Positions 8,592-19,843 of a stretch of 64,000 nt of DNA are shown here, piece by piece. Position 1 is the stretch's first letter. Every line of letters starts with the position of its first letter. Made by a program: the position numbers and the translations under genes. The stretch covers positions 62,001-126,000 of the forward strand of contig CAWDKH010000018.1 of NCBI GenBank assembly GCA_963802905.1, written 5' to 3'. Below the pieces are notes generated by a model, which was not told where the DNA came from, did no database searches, and saw only the letters and a program-made list of their open reading frames with translations. The DNA comes from DASQFQ01 sp963802905 (lineage in GTDB: Bacteria; Actinomycetota; Thermoleophilia; Solirubrobacterales; Solirubrobacteraceae).

Positions 8592-9426
8592 CCGCTCCCT
8601 GCGCGGCCGGATCACCCACGCGGTGGGCCTGGCGATCCTGACGTTCGTCACGGTCTTCCCGCTCTACACGATCATCATCACGTCGCTGAAGCCGCTGGGC
8701 GACGTGCGGTCGGAGTTCCACTGGATCCCGTCGAACCTGACGTTCCAGCCCTACATCGACATCTGGAGCACGGTCCCGCTGGCGCACTACTTCGTGAACA
8801 GCCTGATCGTCGCGGTGTCCGCGACGATCATCTCCGTGACGGTGGCGATCTTCGCCGCCTACTCGATCTCGCGCTACCGCTTCCGCGGGCGCGGGGTGTT
8901 CAACGTGACGGTCCTGTCGACCCAGATGTTCCCGGGGATCCTGTTCCTGCTGCCGCTGTTCGTGATCTTCGTGAACATCGAGCGCTCGTTCGGGATCACG
9001 CTCTACGGGACCTACATCGGGCTGATCATCACGTATCTGACGTTCAGCCTCCCGTTCTCGATCTGGATGCTCGTCGGGTACTTCAACTCGATCCCGCGCG
9101 AGCTCGAGGAAGCGGCGCTGACGGAGGGGGCGACGCCGATCGGCGCGCTGTTCCGCATCCTCATCCCGATCAGCGTGCCGGGGATCGCGGCGGTGGCGAT
9201 CTACGCGTTCATCACCGCCTGGGGCGAGGTGCTGTTCGCCTCCGTCCTGACCACCGACGAGACGCGCACGCTCGCGATCGGGCTGCGCAACTACTCGTCG
9301 CAGACCAACGTCTATTGGAACCAGCTCATGGCGGCGGCGATCGTCGTCAGCGCGCCCGTGGTGATCGCCTTCCTGGCGGCACAGAAGTGGATCGTGCGCG
9401 GGCTCACGGCAGGAGGGGTGAAGTAG
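8572..9426 (+). CDS. Sugar ABC transporter permease, MalG type
   Basis: The product is 284 aa with six predicted membrane helices and the EAA loop EEAALTEGATPIGALFRILI at about residues 183-202. That loop docks on the ATPase. The motif FVTVFPLYTIIITSLKP near the N-terminus and the C-terminal QKWIVRGLTAGGVK are typical of MalG-type permeases. The GTG start lies 20 bases inside the end of the MalF-type gene, and the TAG stop shares a base with the next GTG. It forms the transmembrane channel with the preceding permease. The frame is intact, unlike its neighbour. Confidence 0.9.
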   Translation: MSAVLRDRSLRGRITHAVGLAILTFVTVFPLYTIIITSLKPLGDVRSEFHWIPSNLTFQPYIDIWSTVPLAHYFVNSLIVAVSATIISVTVAIFAAYSISRYRFRGRGVFNVTVLSTQMFPGILFLLPLFVIFVNIERSFGITLYGTYIGLIITYLTFSLPFSIWMLVGYFNSIPRELEEAALTEGATPIGALFRILIPISVPGIAAVAIYAFITAWGEVLFASVLTTDETRTLAIGLRNYSSQTNVYWNQLMAAAIVVSAPVVIAFLAAQKWIVRGLTAGGVK

Positions 9427-11868
9427 TGGCAACGACGACACCGCGACCGCTCGCAGGGGTGCGGCCGCTCATCACGACGGCGGAGGTGTGCGACTTCGCG
9501 CCCGGCGAGGGATCGGCCGACGCGGCCGGCGACTGGGTCCCGGTCGACGTCCCCGGCGACGTCCACACGGCGCTCGTCGAGGCGGGCCGGATCGAGCACC
9601 CGTTCTACGACCGCAACGAGAACGACTGCACGTGGATGGAGGAGCGCGAGTGGTGGTACCGCGCGAGCTTCGACGACCCCGGGCCGGCGCCCGGCGAGCG
9701 GCTGCGGCTCGTCTTCCACGGGCTCGACACCTACGCCACCGTGTTCCTCAACGGCGAGGAGCTCGGGCGCCACGCGAACATGTTCCGCGAGGCCTCGTTC
9801 GACGTCACCGAGCTCGTGCGGGGCGAGAACTCGCTCGCGATCCGCTTCGACCCGCCGCTCCAGCACGCGCAAGCGCGCGACCCCGAGCAGTGGTCGAGCA
9901 CGCCCGCCGAGCGCGTGTGGATGCGCAAGGCGCAGTACGGCTTCGGCTGGGACTGGGGTCCGCGCCTGCCCACGATCGGGATCTGGCGCCCGGTCGAGCT
10001 GCGGCGCGAGCGGATCGCGACGCTCACGCGCGTGAACTTCTCGACGCTCGCGATCGGGCGCGAGGCGCTCGTGGCGGTCGACGTCGAGGCCGAGGCGTTC
10101 GGCGGCGACGGCCGGCTCGTGGCGTCGATCGAGCTGCGCCCGCCCGGCGGCGGCGAGCCGGCCCGCGCGACGGTGACGCTGCGCGATGGGCGCGGCGACC
10201 GCCTACCTCACGCTCGACGACCCGCCGCTGTGGTGGACGCACGACCTCGGCGAGCCGGCGCTGCACGACCTGCGCGTGACGCTGAGCAGCGGCGACGAGG
10301 ACGTCGACGTGCGCGAGCGCCGCGTCGGCGTGCGCACGCTCGAGCTCGACCAGCGGCCCGACCCCGACGAGCCGGGCACGCGCTTCTTCCGCTTCGTGCT
10401 CAACGGCGTCGGCATCTTCGCCCGCGGCGCGAACTGGATCCCGGCCGACTCGTTCGTCGGCGCGCTCGAGTCGGCGCGCTACGAGCGACTGATCGAGGAC
10501 GCGGTCGACGCGAACATGAACATGCTGCGCGTCTGGGGCGGCGGCATCTACGAGCACGACGTCTTCTACGACGAGTGCGACCGCCGCGGCCTGCTCGTGT
10601 GGCAGGACTTCATGTTCTCCTGCGCGACCTACCCCGAGGAGGCGATCGCCGAGGAGGTCGACCTCGAGGCGCGCGCGCAGGTGGCTCGCCTGGGCGGGCA
10701 TGCGTGTCTCGCGCTGTGGTGCGGCAACAACGAGAACCAGTGGATCCACGACATGCAGTTCCCCGACCGCGGCGGCGCCCGCGTGCCGGGCGCGCTGTTC
10801 TACGACGAGATCCTCCCGCGCGCGTGCGCGGAGCTCGACCCGCGGACGCCGTACTGGCCGGGCTCGCCGTTCGGCGGCAACGACCACAACGCGCGCGAGG
10901 AGGGCGACGCCCACAACTGGGAGGTCTGGCACGGGCAGTCGCGGCGGCGCTTCGGCGACCCGGTGGAGAACGGGCCGACGCCCGAGTCGGTCGCCTTCAC
11001 CCGCTACGCCGAGGACGAGGGGCGCTTCATCTCCGAGTTCGGCGTGCTCGCCGCGCCCGATCGCGAGACGCTGCGGCGCTGGATCCCCGCCGACCAGCTG
11101 TCGCACCACAGCGCGGCGATGGACCACCACACGAAGGACAACCCGAAGAACAAGATCGACATGCTGCTCGAGTCGGTCACCGGCGTGGCCGCCGACCTCG
11201 ACGAGTTCGTCGACTTCTCGATGATCGCCCAGGCCGAGGCGCTGAAGTTCGGCATCGAGCACTTCCGCCGCCGCGCGCCGCACTGCTCGGGCACGCTGGT
11301 GTGGCAGCTCAACGACTGCTGGCCGGTGCTGAGCTGGGCGCTGCTCGACTACCACGGGTTCGGCAAGGCGGGCTACTACGCGGTCAAGCGCGCGTTCGCG
11401 CCGGTGCTCGGCTCGTTCAAGGACGGCAACGAGCTGTGGGTGACGAACGACTCCGGCGTGCGCGCCGACGGCGTCGCGCGGGTGCGGCTGGGCAGCTTCG
11501 GCGGCGACGTGCTCGCCGAGGAGCAGGTCCCGTTCTCGGTCGATCCGCACACCAGCCGCTGCGTGGGGCGCTTCGAGTTCGAGGGCGCGCCCGACCGCTA
11601 CCTGACGGTGCGCTCGGACGCGTTCCCTCCCAACCGTCACTTCTTCGCGGCGATCAAGGACCTCGTGCGTGAGCCGGCGCACGTCGAGGCCACGTTCGAG
11701 GACTCGCGCGTCCACCTCCGCGCCGACGCCTATGCCTACTTCGTGCACCTCGCCCATCCCGACGAGCGCATCCGCTTCAGCGACAACTACCTGGAGCTGA
11801 TGCCCGGCGAGGAGCGCACGGTGGAGCTGAGCGCGCCGGCCGACGGCGTGAGCGTGCGGGCGCGGTGA
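9426..11868 (+). CDS. Beta-mannosidase, glycoside hydrolase family 2 (one frameshift)
   Basis: The product is about 813 aa if read across one shift near 10188. The N-terminal sugar-binding fold has VDVPGDVHTALVEAGRIEHP and GLDTYATVFLNG. The catalytic barrel has MLRVWGGGIYE and RRGLLVWQDFMFSCATYP. The acid/base Glu is in WCGNNENQ and the nucleophile Glu in FISEFGV. LVWQLNDCWPVLSWALLDY closes the barrel. This order matches MANBA-type beta-mannosidases, which remove non-reducing beta-mannose. There is no signal peptide, so it acts on imported oligosaccharide. The GTG start overlaps the permease stop (TAGTG). Confidence 0.85.
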
Positions 11869-12418
11869 TCGCGGGCGTGGAGATCGGCGTGCGCGACGTC
11901 GCGGCGGCGGAGCGCTTCTACGGCGGGCTGCTCGGGTTCCGCGACGAGCGGGTGCGGCTGGTGGAGGGCAACGGTGACAGCGGCTGGGTCGACGACGACC
12001 GCCAGCTCGGCAACCGCCACCTCGCGTTCTACGTCGGCGACGTCGACGCCGAGGCGGCGCGGTTGCGGGAGGCCGGCGTCGAGTTCACGATCGAGCCGCA
12101 GGACGCGACCGGCGACGTGCGGCTGGCGTTCTTCCTCGACCCCGACGGCACGCTGCTCGAGCTGCTCTCCGGGCCCCCGCGCTACCACCGGACGCACGCC
12201 GCGCAGGAGGTACCGCTGCCCGGGCCGGGCGACCCGCCGGTGCTCGCCCACCTCGCGATCACCGTCGAGCAGCCTCCGCAGGACGGCGTCGTCGGCGAGC
12301 TCGACGTCGACGACATGCTGATCACGTTCGTCGACGGGCCGGTCCCGCTCGAGCTGTTCAGCTTCCCCGACGGCGAGCTCCTCCCCACGGAAAACGGCAA
12401 CCTCAAGGCGGTGCAGGC

Positions 12419-12422
<4 letters not shown>
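11865..12422 (+). CDS. VOC/glyoxalase-fold protein inside the glycosidase operon
   Basis: The product is 185 aa. The N-terminal half reads as a vicinal-oxygen-chelate module: GVEIGVRDVAAAERFYGGLL, NRHLAFYVGDVDAEAARLRE, then AFFLDPDGTLLELLSGP, where the final Glu is the usual metal ligand. The second half starts a similar strand (LAHLAITVE) and ends with ELFSFPDG, so two VOC halves are likely. The GTG start overlaps the beta-mannosidase stop (GTGA), and its TGA overlaps the next ATG. It is therefore translated with two glycosidases. Its role is unknown; a sugar isomerase/epimerase or a lyase are possibilities. Confidence 0.75.
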
Positions 12423-13743
<1,321 letters not shown>

Positions 13744-13747
<4 letters not shown>

Positions 13748-14814
13748 CACCCGTTCGCCTTCGCCTGCGTGGTGAGCGCGACGAGCTGACGGCGCGCGAC
13801 CGGGTCGGTCTTCGCGGGTGCGAGGAGGGTCTTGATCAGCGTCTCGAGGACCGGGCAGGGCAGCAGCTTCCCGCCGCTCACCGAGCCGCCAGTGCGCTCC
13901 TCCTTCGGCGGCGCGGGTGGTGGGCAGCGCGTGTCCTTGGGGCACGTCGTGACCGCCGGCGCGGGGGGCGGTGCGGCGCCGCCCGCGGCAACCCCGTTCA
14001 CTGGCGTCTCACCGAGCTGGACCGTGTTGGAGGTGCCGTCTTGGACCGTGCCGGCGCTCGGAGTTCGGGTGGCCGTTCTCGTCGGGGTGGCCGTGGCGGT
14101 GCTCTCGCCGAGCTGGATCGTGTTCGACGTGCCGTCTTGGACCGTCCCGGCGCTCGGTTGGCGCGTGGCGGTACTGGTTGGCGTGGCGGTGGCGGTGCTC
14201 TCGCCGATTTGAATGGTGTTGGCGGTGCCGTCTTGGATCGTGCCGCTAGCGGGTGTGCGCGTCGGGGTGGCGGTGGCGGTGCTCTCGCCGACCTGGATCG
14301 TGTTGGAGGTGCCGTCGGACACGCCGCGGATGCCGTCCTCGAGCACGATCCAGCGTCGCACTCGGCCGGGCACCGCCGGGTCGGGTCCGCTGAACACGCC
14401 GGCGCCCTCGCCCGGCGCCCGCGCCGAGAACGCTCCGGCGGGCTGGCCGCGCGGGCGGACCGAGCCGCGGACGACACCCTCGCCGACCTTCGCGTCGACG
14501 AGGGTGCCGCGCGCGCTGCGCACCAGCACTCGCTTGTCGCGCACGCGCGCTCCCAGCCATTCGCTCGCCCGCCCGTCGCACAGGTAGACGAGCGCGCGGT
14601 CACCGCTGAGGACCACGCCGACGTAGGTCCAGCCCTTCCGCCCGACCTTCCCGACGTAGGTCCCCGGCGGCTGGCGCGCGCCCGGGTCGAATGGGTCAGG
14701 CAGCGAGCGCACGAGGGAGGCGTCCGGGCGGCTCGCGGCCTCTGGGGTCGGGCTGTCCTCGCCGCAAGCCGCCAGGCCGAGCGTGGCCATCAGTCCCAGC
14801 GCAGCCGTGCGCAC
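13744..14814 (-). CDS. Lipoprotein with four tandem DGTSNTIQ-GE repeats
   Basis: The product is 356 aa from a GTG at 14814. The lipobox is LGLAACGED, so the protein is tethered outside the membrane. Residues to about 165 form a beta-rich domain with TYVGKVGRKGWTYVGVVLSG and YLCDGRASEWLGARV, a module that resembles exported proteins with a self-described charge. The middle holds four copies of a DGTSNTIQ-x-GESTATATPT unit. The C-terminus is Pro-rich with Cys residues (TTCPKDTRCPPP, LLPCPVL). DGTSNTI-x-x-GE is best known from DUF1559 proteins; its function here is unknown. The open frame extends upstream without homology. Confidence 0.75.
14008..14319 (-). repeat. Four tandem coding repeats, 96/96/84-bp period
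   Basis: Within the lipoprotein, four similar segments begin near 14008, 14104, 14200 and 14284 on the plus strand. Spacings are about 96, 96 and 84 bases (32, 32 and 28 codons). Each encodes (S/Q)DGT(S/A)NTIQ-x-GE, and three continue as STATATPT followed by a variable Thr/Ser/Pro linker. The nucleotide sequence is also well conserved, which suggests recent duplication or gene conversion. Confidence 0.85.
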
Positions 14815-14851
14815 GACGGCAACTCTCTCCCACCGCCGCGCGGGGCGCAAG

Positions 14852-15580
14852 CTACGACTTCGCGGCCGACAGCCGCTCGAGGAACTCCTCGGCCCGCAGG
14901 CCCTCCGGCGCGCCCGCCACGCGTGGGCGCAGGCGGCGCTCGAGCTCCTCGGCGAGCTCGCCGCGAGGCCCGTCCGCGAGGCCCTCGCGCCGCTCGAGGA
15001 ACTGGCGCACCGTCCCGATGTCCTGCGCCGAGACCGCGCTGACGTCCCAGCCATCGGCGGCGCGGGTGGCCGCCTCGCCGTTGGTGGCCGCCGCCGTGAA
15101 GCTCGCCGCGCGCTCGCGCACGACCAGCGTGCCCCCGGCGAGGTCGCCGAGCCGCTGGTTCTTGCCGGTGACGAAGATCGAGACCATCCCGACCGCGTAG
15201 AGCGGCGGGGCGGGGAGCATGTCGACCAGCCGCAGGACGTTGCGAATGGAGCTCGGCACGAACGTCACCGGCTGGCCGCTGGTGCGCACGACCCGCAGCC
15301 CGGTCCAGCGCTTGCCGGGCGTACGGCCGCGCGCGCGGACCTCGAACAGCACGTCGTAGCCGAAGAAGACGAGGAAGAAGATGATCGCGAAGCCGGCGTT
15401 CGCCCAGCCGCTGCCGTCGCCACCGACGACGCCGAGCAGGAAGCCGGCGGCCAGGATGATCGCGAACTCGATGATGAAGTCGAAGAGCGCGGCGATGAAG
15501 CGCGAGCCGATCCCGGCCAGCGTCAGCTCGACGTCGACGCCTTCCGGCGTCGAGATGCGCATCCGATCCTCATACTCCAT
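14852..15580 (-). CDS. RDD-family membrane protein
   Basis: The product is 242 aa. The RDD domain covers about residues 18-160. It has GSRFIAALFDFIIEFAIIL with the conserved Arg and Asp, then FGYDVLFEVRARGRTPGKRW, and a third membrane span before TGKNQRLGDLAGGTLVVRER. The last ~80 residues are soluble and charged. RDD proteins are small integral membrane proteins of uncertain function, some linked to ion or lipid handling. The gene is divergent from spoIIM with only 6 bases between the two starts, so they share a promoter region. Confidence 0.88.
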   Translation of the reverse strand: MEYEDRMRISTPEGVDVELTLAGIGSRFIAALFDFIIEFAIILAAGFLLGVVGGDGSGWANAGFAIIFFLVFFGYDVLFEVRARGRTPGKRWTGLRVVRTSGQPVTFVPSSIRNVLRLVDMLPAPPLYAVGMVSIFVTGKNQRLGDLAGGTLVVRERAASFTAAATNGEAATRAADGWDVSAVSAQDIGTVRQFLERREGLADGPRGELAEELERRLRPRVAGAPEGLRAEEFLERLSAAKS

Positions 15581-15586
15581 CGCTCG

Positions 15587-16576
15587 GTGAAGCTAGACCG
15601 TTTTGTGGACGAGCGCGAGGCCGGGTGGACGGGTCTCCGAACGCTGCTGGACGAGGCCGGGACGAAGCCGGAGCGGCTCGGGCCGGTGCAGCTGCGGCGG
15701 CTCGGCGCGCTGTACCGCGCGGCGGCAGCCGACCTCGCGTTCGCGCGGCGCGCGTTCCCGCACGACCCGGTGACGCGGCGGCTCGAGCGGCTCGTGATCG
15801 ACGGGCGGCAGGTCGTCTACTCCGACGGCGGCCCGCGGCGCTCGCTGCGGGCGTTCTTCTCGCACGGGTATTGGCGGCGGGTGCGCGAGCGGCCGTGGGC
15901 GCTGGGCGCGGCGCTGCTGATGCTGTTCGGCCCGCTGGTGCTGGCAGCCGTGTGGGCGATCGACGACCCGGCGGCGGCGATCGGCGTCGTGCCGACGGAG
16001 TTCCAGGGCGCGGCCGATCCGGGCGGCGGGCCGGGCTCGCTCAGCGGCGGCGACCAGGCGGCGCTGTCGTCGCAGATCTTCACCAACAACATCCGCGTGA
16101 CGTTCCTGGCGATCGCGGGCGGCATCTTCGCCGGGCTCGGCACCGCGGCGGTGACGATCTTCAACGGCGGCTTCATCGGCGCGATCGTCGGGCTGACGAT
16201 CGAGAACGGCTCGAGCGGCGAGCTGCTGCGGCTGATCCTGCCCCACGGGGTGCTCGAGCTGTCGTGCATCGCGGTCGCGGCGACGGCGGGGCTGCGCATC
16301 GGGTGGGCGCTCGTCGACCCGGGGACGCTGACGCGCGGGGAGTCGCTGCGGCGGGAGGCGCGGCCTGCGATGGAGCTCGTGCTGGGGACGATGCCGTGGC
16401 TGGTGCTGGCCGGTCTGGTCGAGGGCTTCGTGACCGGCGACCTCGGGCTGACCGGCGCGCTGCTGGTCGGCGGCGGGCTCGGCGTCCTGTACTGGAGCCT
16501 GGTGATCTGGCGCGGCGGCTCAGAGCCGGGCGCGGCTCTTGGCGCGGAGGTAGGCGCGCACGCAGGCGGCGGGTAG
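15587..16576 (+). CDS. SpoIIM-family (stage II sporulation protein M-like) membrane protein
   Basis: The product is 329 aa from a GTG at 15587. An N-terminal ~90-residue soluble helical part precedes SHGYWRRVRERPWALGAALL, the family's first membrane span. A central segment NNIRVTFLAIAGGIFAGLGT and VLELSCIAVAATAG with the conserved His-Gly-x-x-Glu match SpoIIM proteins. About five membrane spans are visible. In non-sporulating actinobacteria such genes sit beside RDD, MoxR and DUF58 genes, as here, and sporulation is not implied. Its 3' end overlaps the convergent DUF58 gene by 57 bases. Confidence 0.87.
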   Translation: MKLDRFVDEREAGWTGLRTLLDEAGTKPERLGPVQLRRLGALYRAAAADLAFARRAFPHDPVTRRLERLVIDGRQVVYSDGGPRRSLRAFFSHGYWRRVRERPWALGAALLMLFGPLVLAAVWAIDDPAAAIGVVPTEFQGAADPGGGPGSLSGGDQAALSSQIFTNNIRVTFLAIAGGIFAGLGTAAVTIFNGGFIGAIVGLTIENGSSGELLRLILPHGVLELSCIAVAATAGLRIGWALVDPGTLTRGESLRREARPAMELVLGTMPWLVLAGLVEGFVTGDLGLTGALLVGGGLGVLYWSLVIWRGGSEPGAALGAEVGAHAGGG

Positions 16577-17767
16577 CGCCTTCGCGGGCGCCTCGAGCAC
16601 GCTCGCCCCGGCGCGCTCCAGCCCGTGGGCGACGCGGGCCCGGGCGGCGAGGACGTCGAGCGCGACGGCCTGCCCGTAGACGTCGCGGGCGGTGGCGGGC
16701 GGGGTCGTGAGCTGGGCGTCGAGGTCGGGGTCGCGGACCGACGCGACGATCACCACGTGACGCCGCGCGAGCACCGGTACCGCGTCGACCAGCGGTCGCG
16801 CGGCCGCCTCCTCGAGCAGGTCGCAGAAGATCACGATCAGGCTGCGCTTGGCGCCCTCGACGGTCTGGAAGGCGAGCTCGTAGTCGGCGTCGACGGGGCG
16901 CGGCTCGAGGTCGAAGAGCGCGCGCACGACGGCGTCGCCGCCGGCGCGGCGCGGCGGCAGGCGGCGGCGGATCTGGTCGTCGAAGGCGACGACGCCGCAG
17001 CGGTCGCCGACGACGTCGGCGACGAGCGCGACGCTGACCGCGGCGTCGATGGCGGCGTCGAGCCGGGTGCGGTCGGTGAGCGGGGCGGACATCAGCCGGC
17101 CGGCGTCGATCAGGAGCTGGACCTCGCGGTCCTGCTCGACGCGGAACTGGTTGCTCATCGGCCGGCCCGTGCGGTCGGTGGCGCGCCAGTTGATCTGGCG
17201 GACGTCGTCGTCGGGCGAGTAGTCGCGGATCGACTCGAAGTCGGTGCCGAGGCCGAGCGGCCCGCGTGTCAGCCGGCCCTGGTCGCGGAAGCGGCCCTGG
17301 CGGACGGCGAGCGCGAGCCGGCGCGCGGCGGGCAGGTCGGGGTAGACGAGCACCTCCTCGGGCTGCTCGCCGCGGTGATGCCAGCGGCCGAGCTTCAGCG
17401 GCCCCTCGGTGCGCGCCGCCACGGCGCCGAGCGTATGGCGGCCGCGCCGCAGCGGCGTGAGGCGCGCGTCGAGCGTCCCGTCGGCCTCGCGCGGCTCGAG
17501 CGCGAGGTCGGGCGGGATCGGCTGGCGCACCCGGATCGAGCCGGCGCCCGCGGGGGCGGCGTCGACGATGAGCGGGGTGGCGACGCCGCGGGCGAGGATC
17601 GGCGGGACCCGCCGCTCGATCCGCGGCCGCGCGCGGACCGCGAGCGCGTCTACGAGCGTGGCCGCCGCCAGGGCGAGCGCGAGGAGCAGGCCGACGGTCG
17701 GGCCGAGGGCCACGGTGAGCAGCGCGATGACGGCCAGCACCGCCGCCGCTCGCGGCGACGGGCTCAC
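16520..17767 (-). CDS. DUF58 / von Willebrand A-like domain protein
   Basis: The product is 415 aa. Two membrane helices at about residues 7-45 precede a beta domain. The DUF58 core follows: FESIRDYSPDDDVRQINWRA, the family signature. After it comes a vWA-like domain with LLIDAGRLM (a modified metal site), SVALVADVVGDRCGVVAFD and LIVIFCDLLEE. DUF58 proteins work with MoxR ATPases in membrane-protein or complex maturation. The start overlaps the MoxR stop by four bases (GTGA-type coupling). Confidence 0.9.
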   Translation of the reverse strand: MSPSPRAAAVLAVIALLTVALGPTVGLLLALALAAATLVDALAVRARPRIERRVPPILARGVATPLIVDAAPAGAGSIRVRQPIPPDLALEPREADGTLDARLTPLRRGRHTLGAVAARTEGPLKLGRWHHRGEQPEEVLVYPDLPAARRLALAVRQGRFRDQGRLTRGPLGLGTDFESIRDYSPDDDVRQINWRATDRTGRPMSNQFRVEQDREVQLLIDAGRLMSAPLTDRTRLDAAIDAAVSVALVADVVGDRCGVVAFDDQIRRRLPPRRAGGDAVVRALFDLEPRPVDADYELAFQTVEGAKRSLIVIFCDLLEEAAARPLVDAVPVLARRHVVIVASVRDPDLDAQLTTPPATARDVYGQAVALDVLAARARVAHGLERAGASVLEAPAKALPAACVRAYLRAKSRARL

Positions 17768-18732
17768 CGCGGTACCGGGACGTCCCCGAGCGCCGTGCGC
17801 ACGGCGTCGTCGGGGCCGTAGCGCTCGAGCTCCGCCTCCGGGGTCAGCACGAGGCGGTGGCGCATGACGGGGGTCGCCATGCGCGAGACGTCGTCGGGCG
17901 TCACGTAGTCGCGACCCGCCAGCCGCGCGGCCGCCCGCGCGGCGCCGAGCAGGTGGACCGCGGCGCGCGGGGAGGCGCCGAGCTCGACGCTCGGCAGCTC
18001 GCGGGTGCGCCGGACGACGTCGACGACGTAGCGCGCGACCTCCTGCTCGACGCGCGTGGCGTCGACTTCCGCCCGTGCCTCGCGCAGCGTGTCCGCGCTC
18101 GCGACCGGCCGGACCGCGTCGAGGTCCCCGGCGCCGACTCCGCGGCGCGCCAGCCCGAGCATCCCGACCTCTTCGTCTGCCGACGGGTAGCCGACGTTGA
18201 GCTTCACGAGGAAGCGGTCGAGCTGCGCCTCGGGCAGCGCGTAGGTGCCTTCGTACTCGAGCGGGTTCTGCGTCGCGACGACGAGGAACGGGTCGGGCAG
18301 CGGCTCCGGGCGGCCTTCGACCGACACCTGCCGCTCCTGCATCGCCTCGAGCAGCGCGGCCTGGGTCTTGGGCGGGGTGCGGTTGACCTCGTCGGCGAGC
18401 AGCACGTTGGTGAACACTGGGCCGCGCCGGAACGCCAGCTCCCCGCCGCGCAGCGTGACGTTGCCGGTGAGGTCGGAGGGGAGCATGTCGGGCGTGAACT
18501 GCACGCGCCGGAACTCGACGCCGAGCGCCCGCGCGACCGCGTTGGCGAGCAGCGTCTTCGCCACGCCGGGCGGGCCCTCGAGCAGCACGTGACCGCCGAG
18601 GGCGGAGGCGGCGAGCAGCGTCGCCACCGTCTCGCGCTGACCGACGACCACCTTCGCCACCTCGGCGGCGACCGCGTCGTGGAGCTCGCGCATCACGTCG
18701 CCACCCGGCGAGCTCGCTTCATGTCCCTCCAT
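17764..18732 (-). CDS. moxR: MoxR-family AAA ATPase
   Basis: The product is 322 aa. Walker A is GPPGVAKT (about residues 54-61). FRRVQFTPDMLPSDLTGN is the MoxR pore loop. Walker B is VLLADEVNRTPPKTQAALLE, sensor 1 is LVVATQNPLEYEGTYALPEA, and sensor 2 falls in the C-terminal helical lid. MoxR ATPases act as chaperones with vWA-domain partners, here the DUF58 protein immediately downstream. Its start lies 14 bases inside the end of the DUF4350 gene, so the whole cluster appears to be one operon. Confidence 0.94.
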   Translation of the reverse strand: MEGHEASSPGGDVMRELHDAVAAEVAKVVVGQRETVATLLAASALGGHVLLEGPPGVAKTLLANAVARALGVEFRRVQFTPDMLPSDLTGNVTLRGGELAFRRGPVFTNVLLADEVNRTPPKTQAALLEAMQERQVSVEGRPEPLPDPFLVVATQNPLEYEGTYALPEAQLDRFLVKLNVGYPSADEEVGMLGLARRGVGAGDLDAVRPVASADTLREARAEVDATRVEQEVARYVVDVVRRTRELPSVELGASPRAAVHLLGAARAAARLAGRDYVTPDDVSRMATPVMRHRLVLTPEAELERYGPDDAVRTALGDVPVPR

Positions 18733-19843
18733 CTGAAGTCCTCCTGTCGGGTCCCGCCAAAGCCGCCAATGCCCGCCCGGTCGCGACCACCGCCTCGTCG
18801 TCCTCCGCGCGACCGCTCAGCGCGCGGGCCTCGTCCTCGGCCAGCCCGGCGCCGCGCGCCGCCGCGAGCCATGCCTCGTCGGGGGCATCCTCGCGCAGAC
18901 CCGCGCGGCGGGCGAGCCGGCGGCGCGCCTCTTCGCGGACGGGGGCGACCGCGGCCTCGCGCTCCTTTCCGCGCGCCATCGTGGCGGCGAGCGCGTCGAC
19001 GTAGGCGCGGCGCGGCGGTGGCAGGTCGCGGTGCTCGCGCTCGGGCGGCCCGAGGCGGCGGCCGCGCGCGACCATGAACACGAGCGCGGCGAGCAGCAGG
19101 CCGAGCAGCGCCCAGCCGAAGCGGGCGGGGATCGCGGCGAGCCCGCGCTGCGGCCCGTAGCCGTGCACGCTCTCGACGAAGGTGAGCGGGCCGCGGCCGC
19201 TGAGGGCGAGCGCGAAGGCGGCGTTGTCGTCCTCGTCGAGCAGCCGGTTCTGGAGCGGCGAGGTGTCGGCCAGCAGCACGATCCGCCCGTTGCCGACGCG
19301 GCGCACGATCAGCAGCGAGCCCTCGTCGCCGGCAAGCGCGCCGTCCGCCCTCCAGCGGCCGTCGCCGGAGGTCTTCACGCGCGCGACGCCGGTCGTCTCC
19401 GGCTCGGTCGCCTTGGCCTTCACGGTCTCCGGCCCGTCGCCGTCCCACCCGGGCGGCGGTGCGTCGAGCAGCGTGGCGACCCAGCCGCCCGGCTCGCCGC
19501 CGGCGATCACGCGGCCGCCGCCCTCGGCGAACGTCCGCAGCGCGCGCGCCTCGTCGCGGCTCAGCGCCGCGGCGTCCATCACCGCGATCGTGCCCTCGCC
19601 GCCCAGCGTGGCGTCGGCCGGCGAGTCGCGCAGCGCGCGCACGCGGATCCCGTTGCGCTTGGCGAGCTCCGCCCAGGCGGCGAGGCCCTCCGGCTTCGTC
19701 GCGAACGACGACGAGGCCGTGCCGCTCGGGCTCGGCGCGACGGCGTCGATCAGCGCTCCGATCACGTTGATCCCGACGAGGATCGCGAGCACGGCGAGCC
19801 CCGCTCGGGCGGCCGCGCTCTTGGGCAGCGGGATGCGGCTCAT
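18719..19843 (-). CDS. DUF4350-type membrane protein of the MoxR operon
   Basis: The product is 374 aa from an ATG at 19843. One membrane span is near the N-terminus (about residues 12-30). The exported central domain resembles a glutamine-amidotransferase-like fold, with GTIAVMDAAALSRDEARALR and FAEGGGRVIAGGEPGG, followed by GRIVLLADTSPLQNRLLDED. A second membrane span (about 250-270) precedes a basic helical tail. This architecture and its place between DUF4129 and MoxR genes match DUF4350 proteins. It may present cargo to the MoxR/DUF58 machine; that is inference. Confidence 0.82.
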   Translation of the reverse strand: MSRIPLPKSAAARAGLAVLAILVGINVIGALIDAVAPSPSGTASSSFATKPEGLAAWAELAKRNGIRVRALRDSPADATLGGEGTIAVMDAAALSRDEARALRTFAEGGGRVIAGGEPGGWVATLLDAPPPGWDGDGPETVKAKATEPETTGVARVKTSGDGRWRADGALAGDEGSLLIVRRVGNGRIVLLADTSPLQNRLLDEDDNAAFALALSGRGPLTFVESVHGYGPQRGLAAIPARFGWALLGLLLAALVFMVARGRRLGPPEREHRDLPPPRRAYVDALAATMARGKEREAAVAPVREEARRRLARRAGLREDAPDEAWLAAARGAGLAEDEARALSGRAEDDEAVVATGRALAALAGPDRRTSDGGT